Origin: Thelephora terrestris
Lineage: Eukaryota > Basidiomycota > Agaricomycetes > Thelephorales > Thelephoraceae
DNA: 64,000 nucleotides
Reading direction: 5' to 3'
NCBI GenBank assembly: GCA_015956445.1
Contig: WIUZ02000002.1
Span: 2,852,001-2,916,000 of the forward strand
The position numbers and the translations under genes are program-made. How positions within the stretch are numbered: position 1 is the stretch's first letter; every line of letters starts with the position of its first letter. A model generated the notes under the pieces. The model made no database searches. It saw nothing but the letters and a program-made list of their open reading frames with translations, and was not told where the DNA came from. Below are positions 12,058-22,819 of this stretch, piece after piece.

Positions 12058-14404
12058 ATGTCCTCAGTCTCTCGCAACACTAGAAGTCGAACAAATCCCA
12101 CTGCATCCAGCCAGAACACACAAAACTCTACCGCAAAAACTTCTGGGACCGATACTACCAGGCAAGAGGCTGTTGAGAAGGCCACCGCCGAGAGAGAGGC
12201 CGTGATCGAGGAACTCGTTGATACCGAGGCCCAGATTGCAGCGAAGAGGGCGGCTAACCTGAGGTCCTTGGCCCGACCTTTGCCTAACGACAGTCAAGCT
12301 AGACTGGTTGGCAACACAGGAGATGAAAGTGGTCACAGTCGTGATCGCGGCCCGGCCGACAGCGTCTTGCGTGGTAGTGGAAGTAGAGGGAATCATAGGC
12401 GTGGTAGGGGTACCCTTGGCCTTGGTCAGGGAATCAGCCATGGTCCTAAAAAAGCCACAGGAAGGGATGGTGATGAATCTGGAGATGGTTCTGAACAGGG
12501 TGAGTCTAACGAACTACTGTGAGGACCCAAAACTTACTTGTTGTGGTGTAGGCAACGCGATGGGCGACAGCACGAGTCGTATACTACCTGATATCCAAGG
12601 TCTCCCTACTGTTCCAGCAATGAATGTTGACTTGAACGGAACAGACGCTCCTGAAAATCCCGGGGAGAAATCCGTGTCCAAGCGTGGTCGTGTTGGGGCT
12701 GGAGAGAGAGAGAAGGAGACACGCGGACGGACCGGAATGCGTGATGAGGTGGCAGAACGTCTTCGTTTACGTACCAACGGGCCTCAAGTCGTTCGCCGCG
12801 ATTCCCCGACGAGCGAGGACGATCCCGCGCCTATCACCGTCTCAAAACGGAAGAAACCTCCACCCCCACCTACGATGTAAGTAGTTCAGCCACTGTACTT
12901 GAATAACAGGAGTAACTGACCGATATTCCAGCTCTGCTGCCAAACGGCAACGGCTGGGAGACTCGTTGTCGAAGATGCCGATCTTCGGCGCCGCGACCGC
13001 AGTTATCGAGACAACCCTCGCAACAGCGTTAGCCACAACGTCTGGGGGCAACCGGTCGACTTGTGAGGACCACATCATCAACAAGAGGCTCTCCTCAAGC
13101 CAGCGTGCCCTCTCTGCCGCACAACGGCGGGCACAGGTACGCCTTATCTCACCACTGACAACCCTCTCGGTTTTTTACGTGTCCCCTAGCCCATAACGCT
13201 TGCAGTGCGCCACGAGAGCCCAATGGCCGCCAAAACCACCACACCCCGCCCAGCGACTTCCCATATCCTCGAAGATCACACCGAAGACACGGGCGACTCT
13301 GCCAGTGATACCGACGACCGTGGCATCACTCCCGGTGGTACCACTGCGCCCCGCAAGTGTGCGAAACCGAAATCAACACGAGGTCGTACCCGGGGCGACC
13401 TTCCCAAACGATACAATACACCGCCTGACACTCGGTTCGACGATCGCTTCCTCCCCGAGGTCCAATACTTGTATGGGCTCGAACCTGACCCCTGGAGCCG
13501 CCTATCCGTGTCCCTTGTTCAACGCGCTCGGGATAAGGTGTTCACCGAGTTCCAAGACACATTGTCGACAAAAAGTGCTGTGTTCAGGAATGTGTGTGAC
13601 ACTCATCTCTTTCTCATCGCCTTTACTAACTTGGAGCTACAGGCAAAAGCTTCAATCTCTACCTGGCGACGTGCTCTGCTCAAGAAAGCCAACAGGATAG
13701 TAGATACTTATTTTGCAGATGAGGAGCGCTTTGCGACAACGTCCGATATCGCACATCAAGCACGATACCTCCTTGGGGATGGTAAAGTCATACCTTGGTT
13801 GTTTGAGAATGGCCCTGACGTTACAAAGGTCGATGACGTGGTATGTAGGCTACTAATGTGTCTAAAATATTGCTAACGTGTGTTTAATAGCTATCGACGG
13901 GATACTACCGATCAACGTTCATCATTGGGACCCTCGCCCTCCACTTTGAACGCTCCTCAACACGTCCTACCACCACCCACATTCATCCTGCGGGAGCACT
14001 CGTGCTAACGCTTACTGCGGTGGGTTATGTACCTTCTTTTCGAAAGAAATCTGACACGTGATGCCCAGCTTGAGCGAACCCTCAAGTCTTGGGTAACAGG
14101 GAAGTGCGTTGCTCCATCGGGTGACTTCTCGTCGGCCAATTGCAAGGTGGACACACAGGTATGGATGAAGGGGGTGGGGAGTTTTTCCGTGTCCCGTTGG
14201 AAACGGCTGCTCACCGCCGTCGAGGATTTGAGCTCCTCGACCGATATGGCACCTGGGCCTTCGACCGCCGGAACTGGTCCTTCCCCGACCTATGACCCAC
14301 GAACACAGGCACCGCCATCTTCCGGTTCGTTCCTTTCGTTGCTGTTCTATCCAGTGTTTGAATCCCCTGTAGATGTCGAGAACGATCCCAAGCAAACCGA
14401 GTAG
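12058..14404 (+). CDS. companion protein of the Plavaka transposon, function unknown
   Basis: Six exons: 12058-12499, 12552-12876, 12932-13136, 13190-13840, 13891-14019 and 14069-14404, summing to 2088 nt (695 aa). Exon 4 contains a GT-AG stretch at 13592-13642 that is exactly 51 nt and free of stops; if removed the protein is 678 aa. The N-terminal half is low-complexity and charged: a Ser/Thr/Asn-rich start, a short predicted coiled coil (EKATAEREAVIEELVDTEA), then Gly/Arg-rich and Lys/Pro-rich segments such as SKRKKPPPPP. The C-terminal half is more ordered, with RFDDRFLPEVQYLYGLEPDP and STWRRALLKKANRIVDTYF. I recognise no domain. Its position head-to-head with the transposase inside the element's repeat-bounded unit says it is element cargo or an accessory factor, perhaps a DNA-binding or regulatory partner (inference). 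Confidence 0.72.
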
Positions 14405-14513
14405 TGTATCTATCAGGCAATTATGTGTAATTACATTACTACTTAAATGTGAAATCTCTTTCGCTTTACAATAAATAATCCCACAGCCATTTTCCGAACA
14501 GCATTGCTTCGGA

Positions 14514-14680
14514 ACGGCTTTCGAGTGGCTTTCGATCGGCTTTCGTCGCTTTTGATGGTGCCAGTTCGGCTATGGTGTTCGCCAGCTCGATTGGCTTCCG
14601 TGGCTTTTGACTTTTTGGCCTTCGATGGCTTTACTGGCTTTCAAAGCCATCAAAAGCCACGGAAAGCCATCAAAAGCGAA
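14514..14680. repeat. GGCTTT-rich subterminal repeat cluster, right
   Basis: Repeated GGCTTT/GGCTTTCGA motifs run on the plus strand to about 14640 and then invert to AAAGCC. This makes a hairpin centred on 14642 (tggcttt-c-aaagcca, 14635-14649) within a longer imperfect inverted repeat. It matches the motif cluster at the left side of the element. Confidence 0.75.
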
Positions 14681-14747
14681 TCCGCAGGTTTCCTGATGCA
14701 CACGGACCAACCAAGAAGAGAGTGGTCTTCGGTTCATCTACTGTGGG

Positions 14748-14756
14748 TTTAAAAAG
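14748..14756 (+). promoter_or_regulatory. TATA-like element of the methyltransferase gene
   Basis: The AT stretch tttaaaaag sits about 50 bp before the start codon at 14807 and less than 70 bp from the last transposon repeat. It is the only TATA-like sequence in the short interval, so the core promoter abuts the element. Confidence 0.45.
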
Positions 14757-14806
14757 AGGGTTGAGATCCTGAGGTATCCTCCATCACCCTTAGTTTCATA
14801 CGCACC

Positions 14807-15559
14807 ATGTTTTTCTCAGCAGAAGCGATTGCCAAGTCGGTTTGGCTCTTCATCTCATCTATCGGAATATCACTCGCCATCCCACCTCCTCAGCCCAAGC
14901 CCCCTAAAGAATTCCGCGATAAATTCAACAGCGCATTACCAGCCTCCGACAGCAAGAGCTGTTCGGCTGCTTCATCGCCCTGGTTCGACTACAAGGCGGC
15001 CAGTGCGACATTCACCCTCTCCTATTTCCCATACATCTTCGCTTCATGGGTAGCGCTCATGAACACGCTCGACATAATCCACGCACTCGATCTATTCCCG
15101 CAGTTCATGCCCGTTGGCCACACCATCTCTGCCCGGACGCTCAACGCTCAGTTGATCACGGGCCTCACACTCACTTCCGTTGGTACCGCCATTCGTTTCA
15201 CCGCGTTCTACACGCTAGGAAAGCTGTTCACCTTCCAGCTGGCTATCCTTCCCGAACACAAGCTGATCACAAACGGGATATACGCATATTGCCGACACCC
15301 ATCCTATACCGCGACCCCGCTCATCTTTTGGGGAGTGACGTTGATGGCCACCGCGCCCGGGAGCGTGCTGTACGATTACCTCGGGGCGAGCTCGATGATG
15401 AAATTGATGAGCGTGTTGGGGTTGGCGGCTACTCGCGGTTCGTACGTGCTCGTGGCTAGGGCGGAGCTGGAGGACCAGGTCTTGCGGAGAGAGTTTGGCA
15501 AGGACTGGGAAGAATGGGTCCGCAAGGTTCCGTACAAGTTTGTCCCATATGTTTTTTGA
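14807..15559 (+). CDS. protein-S-isoprenylcysteine O-methyltransferase-like protein (ICMT/PEMT fold)
   Basis: A single 750-nt open frame of 250 aa without introns. It encodes a small multipass membrane enzyme, with hydrophobic segments near residues 10-25, 72-90, 118-140 and 170-190. The C-terminus shows the ICMT signature: HKLITNGIYAYCRHPSYTA followed by the E-D-x-x-L pair in ELEDQVLRREFGKDWEEW and the ending VRKVPYKFVPYVF. Those residues form the S-adenosylmethionine and lipid-binding core in the family. True ICMT (Ste14) methylates the C-terminal prenylcysteine of Ras- and pheromone-type proteins in the ER. Agaricomycetes carry several ICMT-like paralogues with untested substrates, and this may be one of those rather than the STE14 orthologue. 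The start ATG follows a TATA-like box by about 50 bp. The right end of a Plavaka transposon lies just upstream. Confidence 0.85.
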   Translation: MFFSAEAIAKSVWLFISSIGISLAIPPPQPKPPKEFRDKFNSALPASDSKSCSAASSPWFDYKAASATFTLSYFPYIFASWVALMNTLDIIHALDLFPQFMPVGHTISARTLNAQLITGLTLTSVGTAIRFTAFYTLGKLFTFQLAILPEHKLITNGIYAYCRHPSYTATPLIFWGVTLMATAPGSVLYDYLGASSMMKLMSVLGLAATRGSYVLVARAELEDQVLRREFGKDWEEWVRKVPYKFVPYVF

Positions 15560-16209
15560 GCTCCTGTGTGTAAATTAGCGACCGTTCGTAAAAAATATCC
15601 GTTCAAGGTTCGCACGAAAACGGCTGACAGACTCCTACTCAGCCGCACTACATGGGTGACCGGTTGAGACTCTGCCTGGAGAAACGTGGCTCACATATCC
15701 CGTGTCGATGGGTCGGTCGTACTAGACGGGGTTGACGAGACAAGCGGCACGTTCCCAAGAAGGAATGGTGGATTGAGTAGCCAACCTGATTCAATTGCAC
15801 CGTTTTCCTCCCGCCGGGTGCTACTGGGCCTTTCCCACGGTACCCGTTAAGGTCTGGCAGGTTCCAATTCGCCAGGCGGGTAATATCGGCGGTTGTACGA
15901 ATTCACTCAGGGAGTCATACCGCACAGCGAACGCCCTCGCTCTCGTATCGGTGGCAGCAACGGCTTTTTCCAAGACCGGATCGAGGTGCTACGATCACTG
16001 CTGGCCGCACCGCTCTCGGGACCGGCAACAGCCGGAAACCTCTGCTAAATTTTGGCTCCGCGCGGAATCACACACTCAGCTAGATCTATCCACATTCCTC
16101 GAGACCAATTTTCCCTGGACTGTTACACACCGCACTCGATTAAAGACATGTGGCATGAGAGGATGCCTTAGTCCCGCTCCCAACATCACCGTTGCCTTCT
16201 CCAAAGTTT
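15560..16209. other. intergenic, no gene supported
   Basis: Follows the methyltransferase gene. A 142-codon open stretch at 15795-16223 (+) has no recognisable motif. It may be unrecognisable 5' remains of the decayed ATPase that starts to be readable just downstream. Confidence 0.4.
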
Positions 16210-17880
16210 GCCATCCCGTATGACGTTTTCATGCTCGACCCTGACCGTTTCATAGGGGTACAGGGATGGAAAAACAATTGACCTACTTCGTTCACTCTCG
16301 ACACCGACTGGTCTCGTCATTCGCGGTGGTGAACTCAAACACATTCCGTGAGAAAACTCTGAGATGTCGCCCCTTCAGTGTTCCAACCTTGAGATTGATG
16401 AAGCCTCCTATACCGGTGAATCTTTCCCAGTCGCAAAGTTCATAGACATCATTTCCACCTCCCACGGACCCGACGGAGAACTCATCGAGAGTGGTCGTTC
16501 ACGAAGCCTTGATCGTCTCCGCTTCCAGACCAGAAAGGAACTTTGCCGCCAAAACTTCCTACGGGGCCCTCAATCTAGCCAAAAAGTGACCAAGTTGTCA
16601 TCGATCCATTTTTCTTGGATGAGCGCATTGTCAAGAGACTCACGTTTCTTCTATATGGAACGTCGCCGCGTGAGTTCCGCCACTGCGTTAAAAGGTTGAA
16701 CGAGTTAACACGATGGAACAGTGTTCGCAAAAACTAGGAAGGCCGTCCCGACCGAGGTCGTCCTTCAAGTTTTTGCTACCAAACTCGGCAAGCCACGTGT
16801 CACGCTCAGTTCTGCTGGGGCTCGCGACGATGAACCCACCCGCCCAGAACGCAAGTTCCAGGAGGATTCAAAGACCATCCCCGTTCGACGCCGCCTCAAG
16901 GCCACATACCCTTTTCTTCTGCCAAGTGTCTGTCCACGACCTTTGTCGATCGCAACCGTCCCGGCGCTCCTCTTGCTTTCTTGAAGGGTGCTATGCCTAC
17001 TTGCAAGGAACTTAAGATCTCCTAGAATGTCCATCGAGTGCCTCTTGAGTTTCACCGGATTGACGGGCGTTAGCGTCGCTACCGCTCACGGAATACTCAG
17101 GGAAATCTAAATCGCTGCACCGGATGACCCGTCTAGTGCTGTTGTTACTGCCACTCAAGTTAACAAACTCGTCAACAAGGAAATCGACCCCCTCCACCGT
17201 GGTGGGTCTGGGCGCATCGCTATCCAATGTGTTCCCCGCGTACTTATTTCATTCGCAGATTACAACTTTGATTCCACCCGTTTCGCCATCAGCAAAGGCC
17301 GTCGTATCTTTGATGTCATCCAACGTTTCACCTTCGACCTGCGTAGGCTATCCCACTGCCTTTCGTACGCTTCTAACTTACCCTCGAAATGGTATGTGTC
17401 GGCGTTGGTGAATGTTTCCAGGCCTCGCCTTCGGCTTTGGTCCGGGTATGGAGCCTCCCGCAGCGCGCGTCAATGAATAGCCACCTCATAGCATTGAGGG
17501 GGGTGTCTTCACCATTCAGATCGTCATCGCTTTACTACGGTCTTGCTATGGGCGTCGCCGTCGTGATCGCGTTCGTCGTTGTTGTATGGAGAAGCTACGA
17601 TCGTGACCTCGGAACCAGTGCAACCGCGCTTATGGTGATTGCTTCTGCGCGTTTCGTGCCCGGAAGGCTCTTCTATAAGGCTTGTGCGCGAACAAGACTA
17701 CTTTCTTCACGGTGGCCGTTGGGGTGTATGAAGTCTTCATCCGTTCCCTGATTCAGAATTTTGGTCGTGGAAACGGAGTTGCTCCATCTGAACAGTGACT
17801 TCCGAAGCCTGAACAGGGCGAAGTCCCCGGTCACGATGTGAGGAAAGGATTGTTTTCTCCGTTTTCTTCCAGCTCGCATA
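16210..17880 (+). pseudogene. decayed P-type cation ATPase, ENA (type IID) like
   Basis: Pieces of a P-type ATPase lie in the right order on the plus strand but in different frames with many stops. About 16290-16440 reads LRSLSTPTGLVIRGGELKHI followed by NLEIDEASYTGESFPVAK, the actuator-domain TGES loop. Near 16745 is PTEVVLQVFATKLGKP, which resembles the nucleotide-domain segment preceding the KRM region of ENA pumps. Near 17255 is DYNFDSTRFAISKGRRIFDV, and near 17490-17600 are PPHSIEGGVFTIQIV and YYGLAMGVAVVIAFVVVVW, matching the membrane segments that follow the hinge. The phosphorylated DKTGT motif is not found. In fungi ENA pumps export Na+, Li+ or K+. This copy cannot be functional. Family assignment is from remembered motif order; the boundaries are approximate. 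Confidence 0.72.
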
Positions 17881-18960
17881 TTCGCTTGGCAAGAGAGAGA
17901 ACGATCAAGCCGGTTCTGGGGCAGATCCTGAGTCCAGTTCTACCACTCCTTCATTTCCCTAATGTGTGCCTCCGGATCTATCATTAAACAGGCTACATGT
18001 CGCGGCCTGGGGAACGCTACCTTTATCACCGAGGTCCTTGTTTGAGATCGCCTCAAGATCATCAGCTTCGCCCGAACTCTCTCCCAATCACTTCTGCACA
18101 CATCGCACAAAGCAACGAGCGAGAGACGATCAGCAGTAAACTGATGTCATCAGCGGGTTTGAATTTGTGACCCGGGTCCGTTGATGTGCCTTCAAATGTT
18201 CAATAAACAAACCCGTGTGTATGACGCGGAACTTCATTTCCCCAACTGTACGCCCGGTAGCCAGATTTGGAATGGTGCCATCCCAGTCGGTGATAACCGA
18301 AACTTCCCTTGTGAAGAACTGCCGAGATGCTTTGCGACGCTTTCTGCCAAACGAGTTAGATTCAGCTTTCATTTTGCTTTTAGATCGATTTTCCTGCAGG
18401 CGCGGTCCGTAGTACCGAGGACCCTACTGGCGTGACCACACGAACTTTCATTCCGGCCGTAGCCTGTTACTTAAGTAGCTCCACCTCCCGCAGCAGATGC
18501 TTCGCCTCAGCCCCCTAAATCCCCCCTGCTCGCTAATCTTCACTCTTCCCGCCCCGTTACATTGCTTTACGCTCCTCACGGGGCCCTTCTGCGCAGTCCT
18601 TGTGATTGCGACTCTATTCTTGTCGTATTCTACCCCTCCATCTCCGCAGTTAGACACAGCACTTGAGCGTTGGTCCCCATGCGTTTGAAAGCAAGCTAGT
18701 CAACAAAAGGAACCGAGGATTGATGAAATTGTGATACGATACGTACACGCATATATGCTTTGACGAAGTACTCAACTTCCTACCACGGCCAAGCCAAGTT
18801 CCCAACTGTGCAGGCGCGCCTCCCTTTCCCTGTTTGCTACGGCCTCTACCATTTATATCTAAGCCGGACGCACACATATATGCGACCTGTCCCACCCTGG
18901 CTCTACCCGCTCACATAAAACCTCCTCTTCAAGGGTCATACCCAAAATCCATAGGCCAAA
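17881..18960. other. intergenic; upstream region of the sugar transporter
   Basis: About 1.1 kb with no supported gene. A weak TATA-like tttatatct lies at 18852-18860, roughly 100 bp before the transporter start. Short open frames near 18181-18435 have no recognisable content. Confidence 0.4.
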
Positions 18961-20335
18961 ATGAACAAGGGCGAGATCGTTTCGGAAACCAATTCCCAAC
19001 CTTCGGTGTTCGGGCTACCGCTAAAATACGTTTCGTGAGTCGCACCGAAACCAGTACGTCCTCTCCTACTGATGGTGTTGACCCCGTCATCGTTCAGGCT
19101 GGTGACTCTGGCAGTTCAAAATGCGGTTTTATCCATCGTTATGCACTATTCGAGGGTGTCTACGGTCCCCTCTGAAACGTACTCCGCCGGAACGGCTGTG
19201 CTGATAGTCGAGCTACTCAAGGGGTCCATTTCGTTCGTGATAGCGTATATGCGGATAGAAAACGCGACGGTTCCGTACAACCTACCTGCCAACGCGCCGA
19301 CGACGAGGTCAAACCAACTTTTACGGTTAAAGAAGCTCTGGAGGGAGATATTCAGATTGGATTGTTGGAAGTTGTCGATTCCTGCCCTCCTCTACGGTAC
19401 GTCTTTGGTTTCGACCCTCCCCCCACGCGTCCGAGCGAGAGAGAAGCGAACGTTGAACTGCGGGCGGGTCTTCCGTTGCTCTGTATCCAGTCATCCAGAA
19501 CAACTTGCAGTATATCGCTGCGGAGAACCTCGACGCGGCAACGTTCCAAGTCACGTATCAAATCAAGATCCTCACGACCGCCGGATTCTCGGTTCTCCTT
19601 TTGCACAAGACGCTCAACCTGAGCAAGTGGTTTTCGCTCATTTTGTTGGCCACCGGTGTCGGGATCGTCCAGGTGCAGGGCGCGGGCAGCGGTGGGAAGG
19701 AGGTCACGGCCAACGTGATGAACCCCGCCGCCGGATTTCTCGCCGTCTTGATTGGGTGCTGCACCTCCGGACTGGCCGGCGTCTATTTCGAAATGGTGCT
19801 GAAGAATTCCCAAACGGACCTGTGGATCAGGAACGTCCAACTCTCGCTCTTCTCCCTCATACCCGCCGCCCTCCCCGTCGTCTACGATCTCTCGAGGAAC
19901 GAATATCAACTCGGCCTCTTCCACGGTTTCGGAGCCTGGGCGTGGTCGACAGTCTTCGTCCAAGTCTTTGGCGGGCTCGTCACCGCGCTCGTGATCAAGT
20001 ACGCCGACAACATCCTCAAAGGCTTCGCCACGAGCCTGAGCATCGTCATCTCCTGTCTTGCCGCCGTCGCCCTTTTCGATTTCCCGCTCACGTTCACGTT
20101 CGCGCTCGGCGCTAGCGTCGTCTTGGCCGCCACGTGGATGTACAACCAATCCGGGAACGTGCTGCAAATCTTGTTCTCGGGAAGAAAATCATCTCCCGTG
20201 ATCGTGTTGCCTGTACGTGAGGACGACGAGGTTATGATCCCGCTCACGATGTCCCTGTCCTCCTCGTCTTCGGTCTCCCCGACTCCCACCGCGGTTGGTT
20301 CGCCGAGGGAGAAATCTCGTTCGTTCGAGATATGA
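18961..20335 (+). CDS. Golgi nucleotide-sugar transporter, UDP-galactose type (SLC35A family)
   Basis: Three exons: 18961-19034, 19098-19396 and 19491-20335, summing to 1218 nt (405 aa). The family signature is clear across the exon 2/3 junction and after it: VIQNNLQYIAAENLDAATFQ followed by VTYQIKILTTAGFSVLL. Around ten membrane segments are visible, including FSLILLATGVGIVQVQG, FLAVLIGCCTSGLAGVYFEM, LFSLIPAALPVVYDL, FVQVFGGLVTALVIKYADNI and LSIVISCLAAVALF. FVQVFGGLVTALVIKYADNI-LKGFATSLSIV is the usual C-terminal family block. The protein should exchange cytosolic UDP-sugar for lumenal UMP in the Golgi. Substrate (UDP-Gal, UDP-GlcNAc or CMP-Sia type) cannot be told from sequence alone; UDP-Gal is the commonest fungal assignment. 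The C-terminal tail of about 60 residues is Ser-rich and cytosolic. The 5' intron places the first 25 residues, MNKGEIVSETNSQPSVFGLP and onward, in their own exon. Confidence 0.9.
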
Positions 20336-21820
20336 TTTTGTTTTCACGACCGGTTCACACACGCAACATACCACTCACTGTAAATTATGGACTCTTCACC
20401 GCTCTCTTATTCGTACTTCAATATCCCCCCCACCCCCCGTATCGGTTCGGACTGTTCGTTGGTTTTCCCCCCACACTGCACATACCATAGGTCCCTGGAT
20501 TCTGGCGTGGTGTAACTTTGTTTCGCTCTCGTGGGTCCTTACTGTAATGCCACCCTGTTTCGCCTAGGCTCCACTGATGCGTGACGTGAGCTTGGGATGC
20601 AGTTTCGAGGAAGTTCCCCACACACAAGGGTGGCCCAAGCCGGGGCAGTTACGGTATCCGAAGGACCCGTGGATGTTTCAATGACGTAGAGTGTGACGGT
20701 GGGTGAAGGGAGACGGGGTAGTAAAGGCGTCCTCTCCCCTCGTGTGGGGTGTCTGGACAGTCGCGAGGTTTGTGGGCTGGGGAATAGTGTAATCGTCTCG
20801 GGTTTACCGCATACACGTATACACATCATTTTGGTGCACGACCCGCTCAAATCCGGTAAACGTGTTGGCGCTCCTGAATACCGGATACGATAATCTGCGG
20901 GGGATGAATTGGTCTAAATAGTTGGGTCGAAGCCGAATACATGGGAAAGAAAGTCCAGATCGTGGAGCATACTAAAGAATGATACTACTGCCGGGCATGG
21001 ATAGAAGGAATACAGAAACGGGTCAGGAAACCCGACATTCAATCGTCATATGGCAACACACAACTACACAACTGATTGTCCACGATAATCGATATCGATA
21101 GATGGTCAAGGGGTTAGCTCCGTCGAATATGGAGTGGACTCAACACCCCTGGGAGACGTCTTCAACATCAACATTACAATCCGTCATTAATTCATTCACA
21201 GCGAGCGCAAGTGAATTCGTAGTTCACCCCGCGGAGTGCCACCTTTCCTGATCGGAGTTCACAACTCGTTGTGGGGCGAATCGGTGGTCATGTGTGCACG
21301 ACGAGGATGATCTTCGTCCAGCCCTTGGTCCGTCCGAGTCAGAGGGCGATCAATGACCTTGGCGGGCCTAGTCCGCGCTGATTCCCGGAGAGGCAGTGGA
21401 AATCGGAATCGTACGAGCCGAGGAGTAAATGGGAAGGGGGCAATTGGGAGCAGTAGCAGGCGTAGCACTCGATAATGTTGACGGTCGGGCCGATGACGCG
21501 GGGTTGGGAAAGTTGAAAGATATTTTTGGAGACAAACAATGTGGGGGCGTTGGGCTAGTTGAACGCCTCGCCTTTGCTCGACGTGAGAAAGGGAGGGTGA
21601 ACAAAGAATACATTCCTGTTATTGGAAAAGCGAAGTATAGTCCTGAGGCGTGCTCTATATTAGGATAATGTCGAGAGTAAGGTGTCCGGTATGTGGATGC
21701 AATCAATGAGCGCCTCGCGTGGAGGGCTTTATTGTAAGAAAGCAAATAGGAAAGCGAGGAGAGCAGGCAATATACAATGGCAGGCTGGAGGGAGGTAGCG
21801 CATGGAGGTATACGAGGTGA
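20336..21820. other. intergenic between transporter and cyclin genes
   Basis: About 1.5 kb between the 3' ends of two convergent genes. Open stretches at 21259-21745 read Pro/Ser-rich protein on the minus strand but have no motif. They are more likely 3' untranslated sequence of the cyclin. No RNA gene or repeat is apparent. Confidence 0.4.
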
Positions 21821-22819
21821 TTACGAGGGTGAAACTGATGACATGGCGGACTCGATTGAGTCCCTCGAACAATTGTTCCTAATGGAGAGGACTGCCAACC
21901 GACTTCCCAGCGCCGGTGATGAGGTAGAGGACGCGACCGAAGAAGCAGGACTAGGCCACGCCCTGGCCACACGGACGCCGGGGCCGAAGATGAGGCGGGG
22001 GGATGTCGATCCTTTGGACCTCGGGATGGGGATGGGAGCGGGCACGAAGGAGACGGGTCTGGGGGTGGGTCTGGGGGGTTTCGAGAGGGTGTGTCTGAGT
22101 TTCACGGGTTGGAGCGGCATGAATTGAGCCGGCTGAGGCGCTGATGTTGTGGAGAGTGTGGAGACAGGAAGGAACTTCTGGTGAGCTAACATCTCCTCCT
22201 CGTGGACGGAAAGGTCCCAGTCGAGGATGCTGAGCATCTCCCGTTCCATCCGGCCAATGTCTCGGTGCTCAAAAATACCGGAACACCTCGCCCAGATGAC
22301 GTTTTTCATCATTTTATCGTTGAGGTACTACAAAAACGCCATCATGATGAGATCACTCCTGACGTCACCAGATAAATAAAAAGCAAGTACTCACTTTGCC
22401 AGCGAGCACGAGAGCTCCAACGAAGATCCTCTCGCAGGCCCAACGCTCGGTGGTTATCCGTAAGTGAGGCTTCGCTCGCTTGATATAGACGAGAGCGACG
22501 AGCACCACTGCGATGCTGACTCTCGAAGTGCAGATCATTCTCCACACAAACTGGGCGAACCCTCCGTGTTTTTTCTTGCAGTAGTGGGGAGTACGGTCGA
22601 GCGATGACGACGGTTCACGGTCCAGAGCGAAATCGACAATGTCGAGCGTTGTATGTACAGCATATTCTGATTGACAGAAGGCGAATGTAAGTTCTGGGCT
22701 CATCGACGGACCGGACTACGGGGTTACGTACCGATGACGGATTTGTCGATCCTGTGTCTGCACAATTCGACGACTTCATGGGAATCCCAGCAGAGAGGTG
22801 GTATTGTCGAGGATGCCAT
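21821..22819 (-). CDS. Pho80/Pcl-type cyclin
   Basis: Three exons on the minus strand: 22819-22732, 22666-22395 and 22327-21821, summing to 867 nt (288 aa). The cyclin box runs from about residue 55 to 150: FAQFVWRMICTSRVSIAVVL, VALVYIKRAKPHLRI, then ERIFVGALVLAGK joined by the second splice to YLNDKMMKNVIWARCSGIF and IGRMEREMLSILDWDLSVHE. That order, with the Y-L-N/D-D motif right after A-G-K and LDWDL near the end of the box, is typical of Pcl1/Pcl2 cyclins that activate the Pho85 kinase in cell-cycle and polarity control. The C-terminal 130 residues are Ser/Pro-rich and probably disordered, with many possible kinase sites. An in-frame ATG also occurs at 23035, but the 72 extra codons are low-complexity and I prefer 22819. 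The exact partner kinase is inferred from the family. Confidence 0.87.

Larger units (their letters stand above)
8502..14685. mobile_element. Plavaka-type DNA transposon, apparently intact coding capacity
   Basis: The unit contains a full-length Plavaka transposase gene on the minus strand and a large companion gene on the plus strand. Both start from a shared 171-bp spacer (11887-12057). Each side carries a cluster of GGCTTT/GGCTTTCGA motifs (8530-8645 and 14514-14680), as expected of subterminal transposase-binding repeats. I could not find a matching terminal inverted repeat or target-site duplication by eye, so the outer limits given are the limits of these clusters and are approximate. 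Because both genes are unbroken, the insertion looks young, and it is potentially autonomous. Confidence 0.75.

Noticed and set aside
8461-14760. CACTA-like terminal inverted repeats for the Plavaka element
   Set aside because: CACT and AGTG words occur near both sides but the following bases do not match; no target duplication could be confirmed by eye.
19352-20167. 271-codon open frame on the minus strand
   Set aside because: Antisense to the nucleotide-sugar transporter exons, with low-complexity Glu/Arg content.
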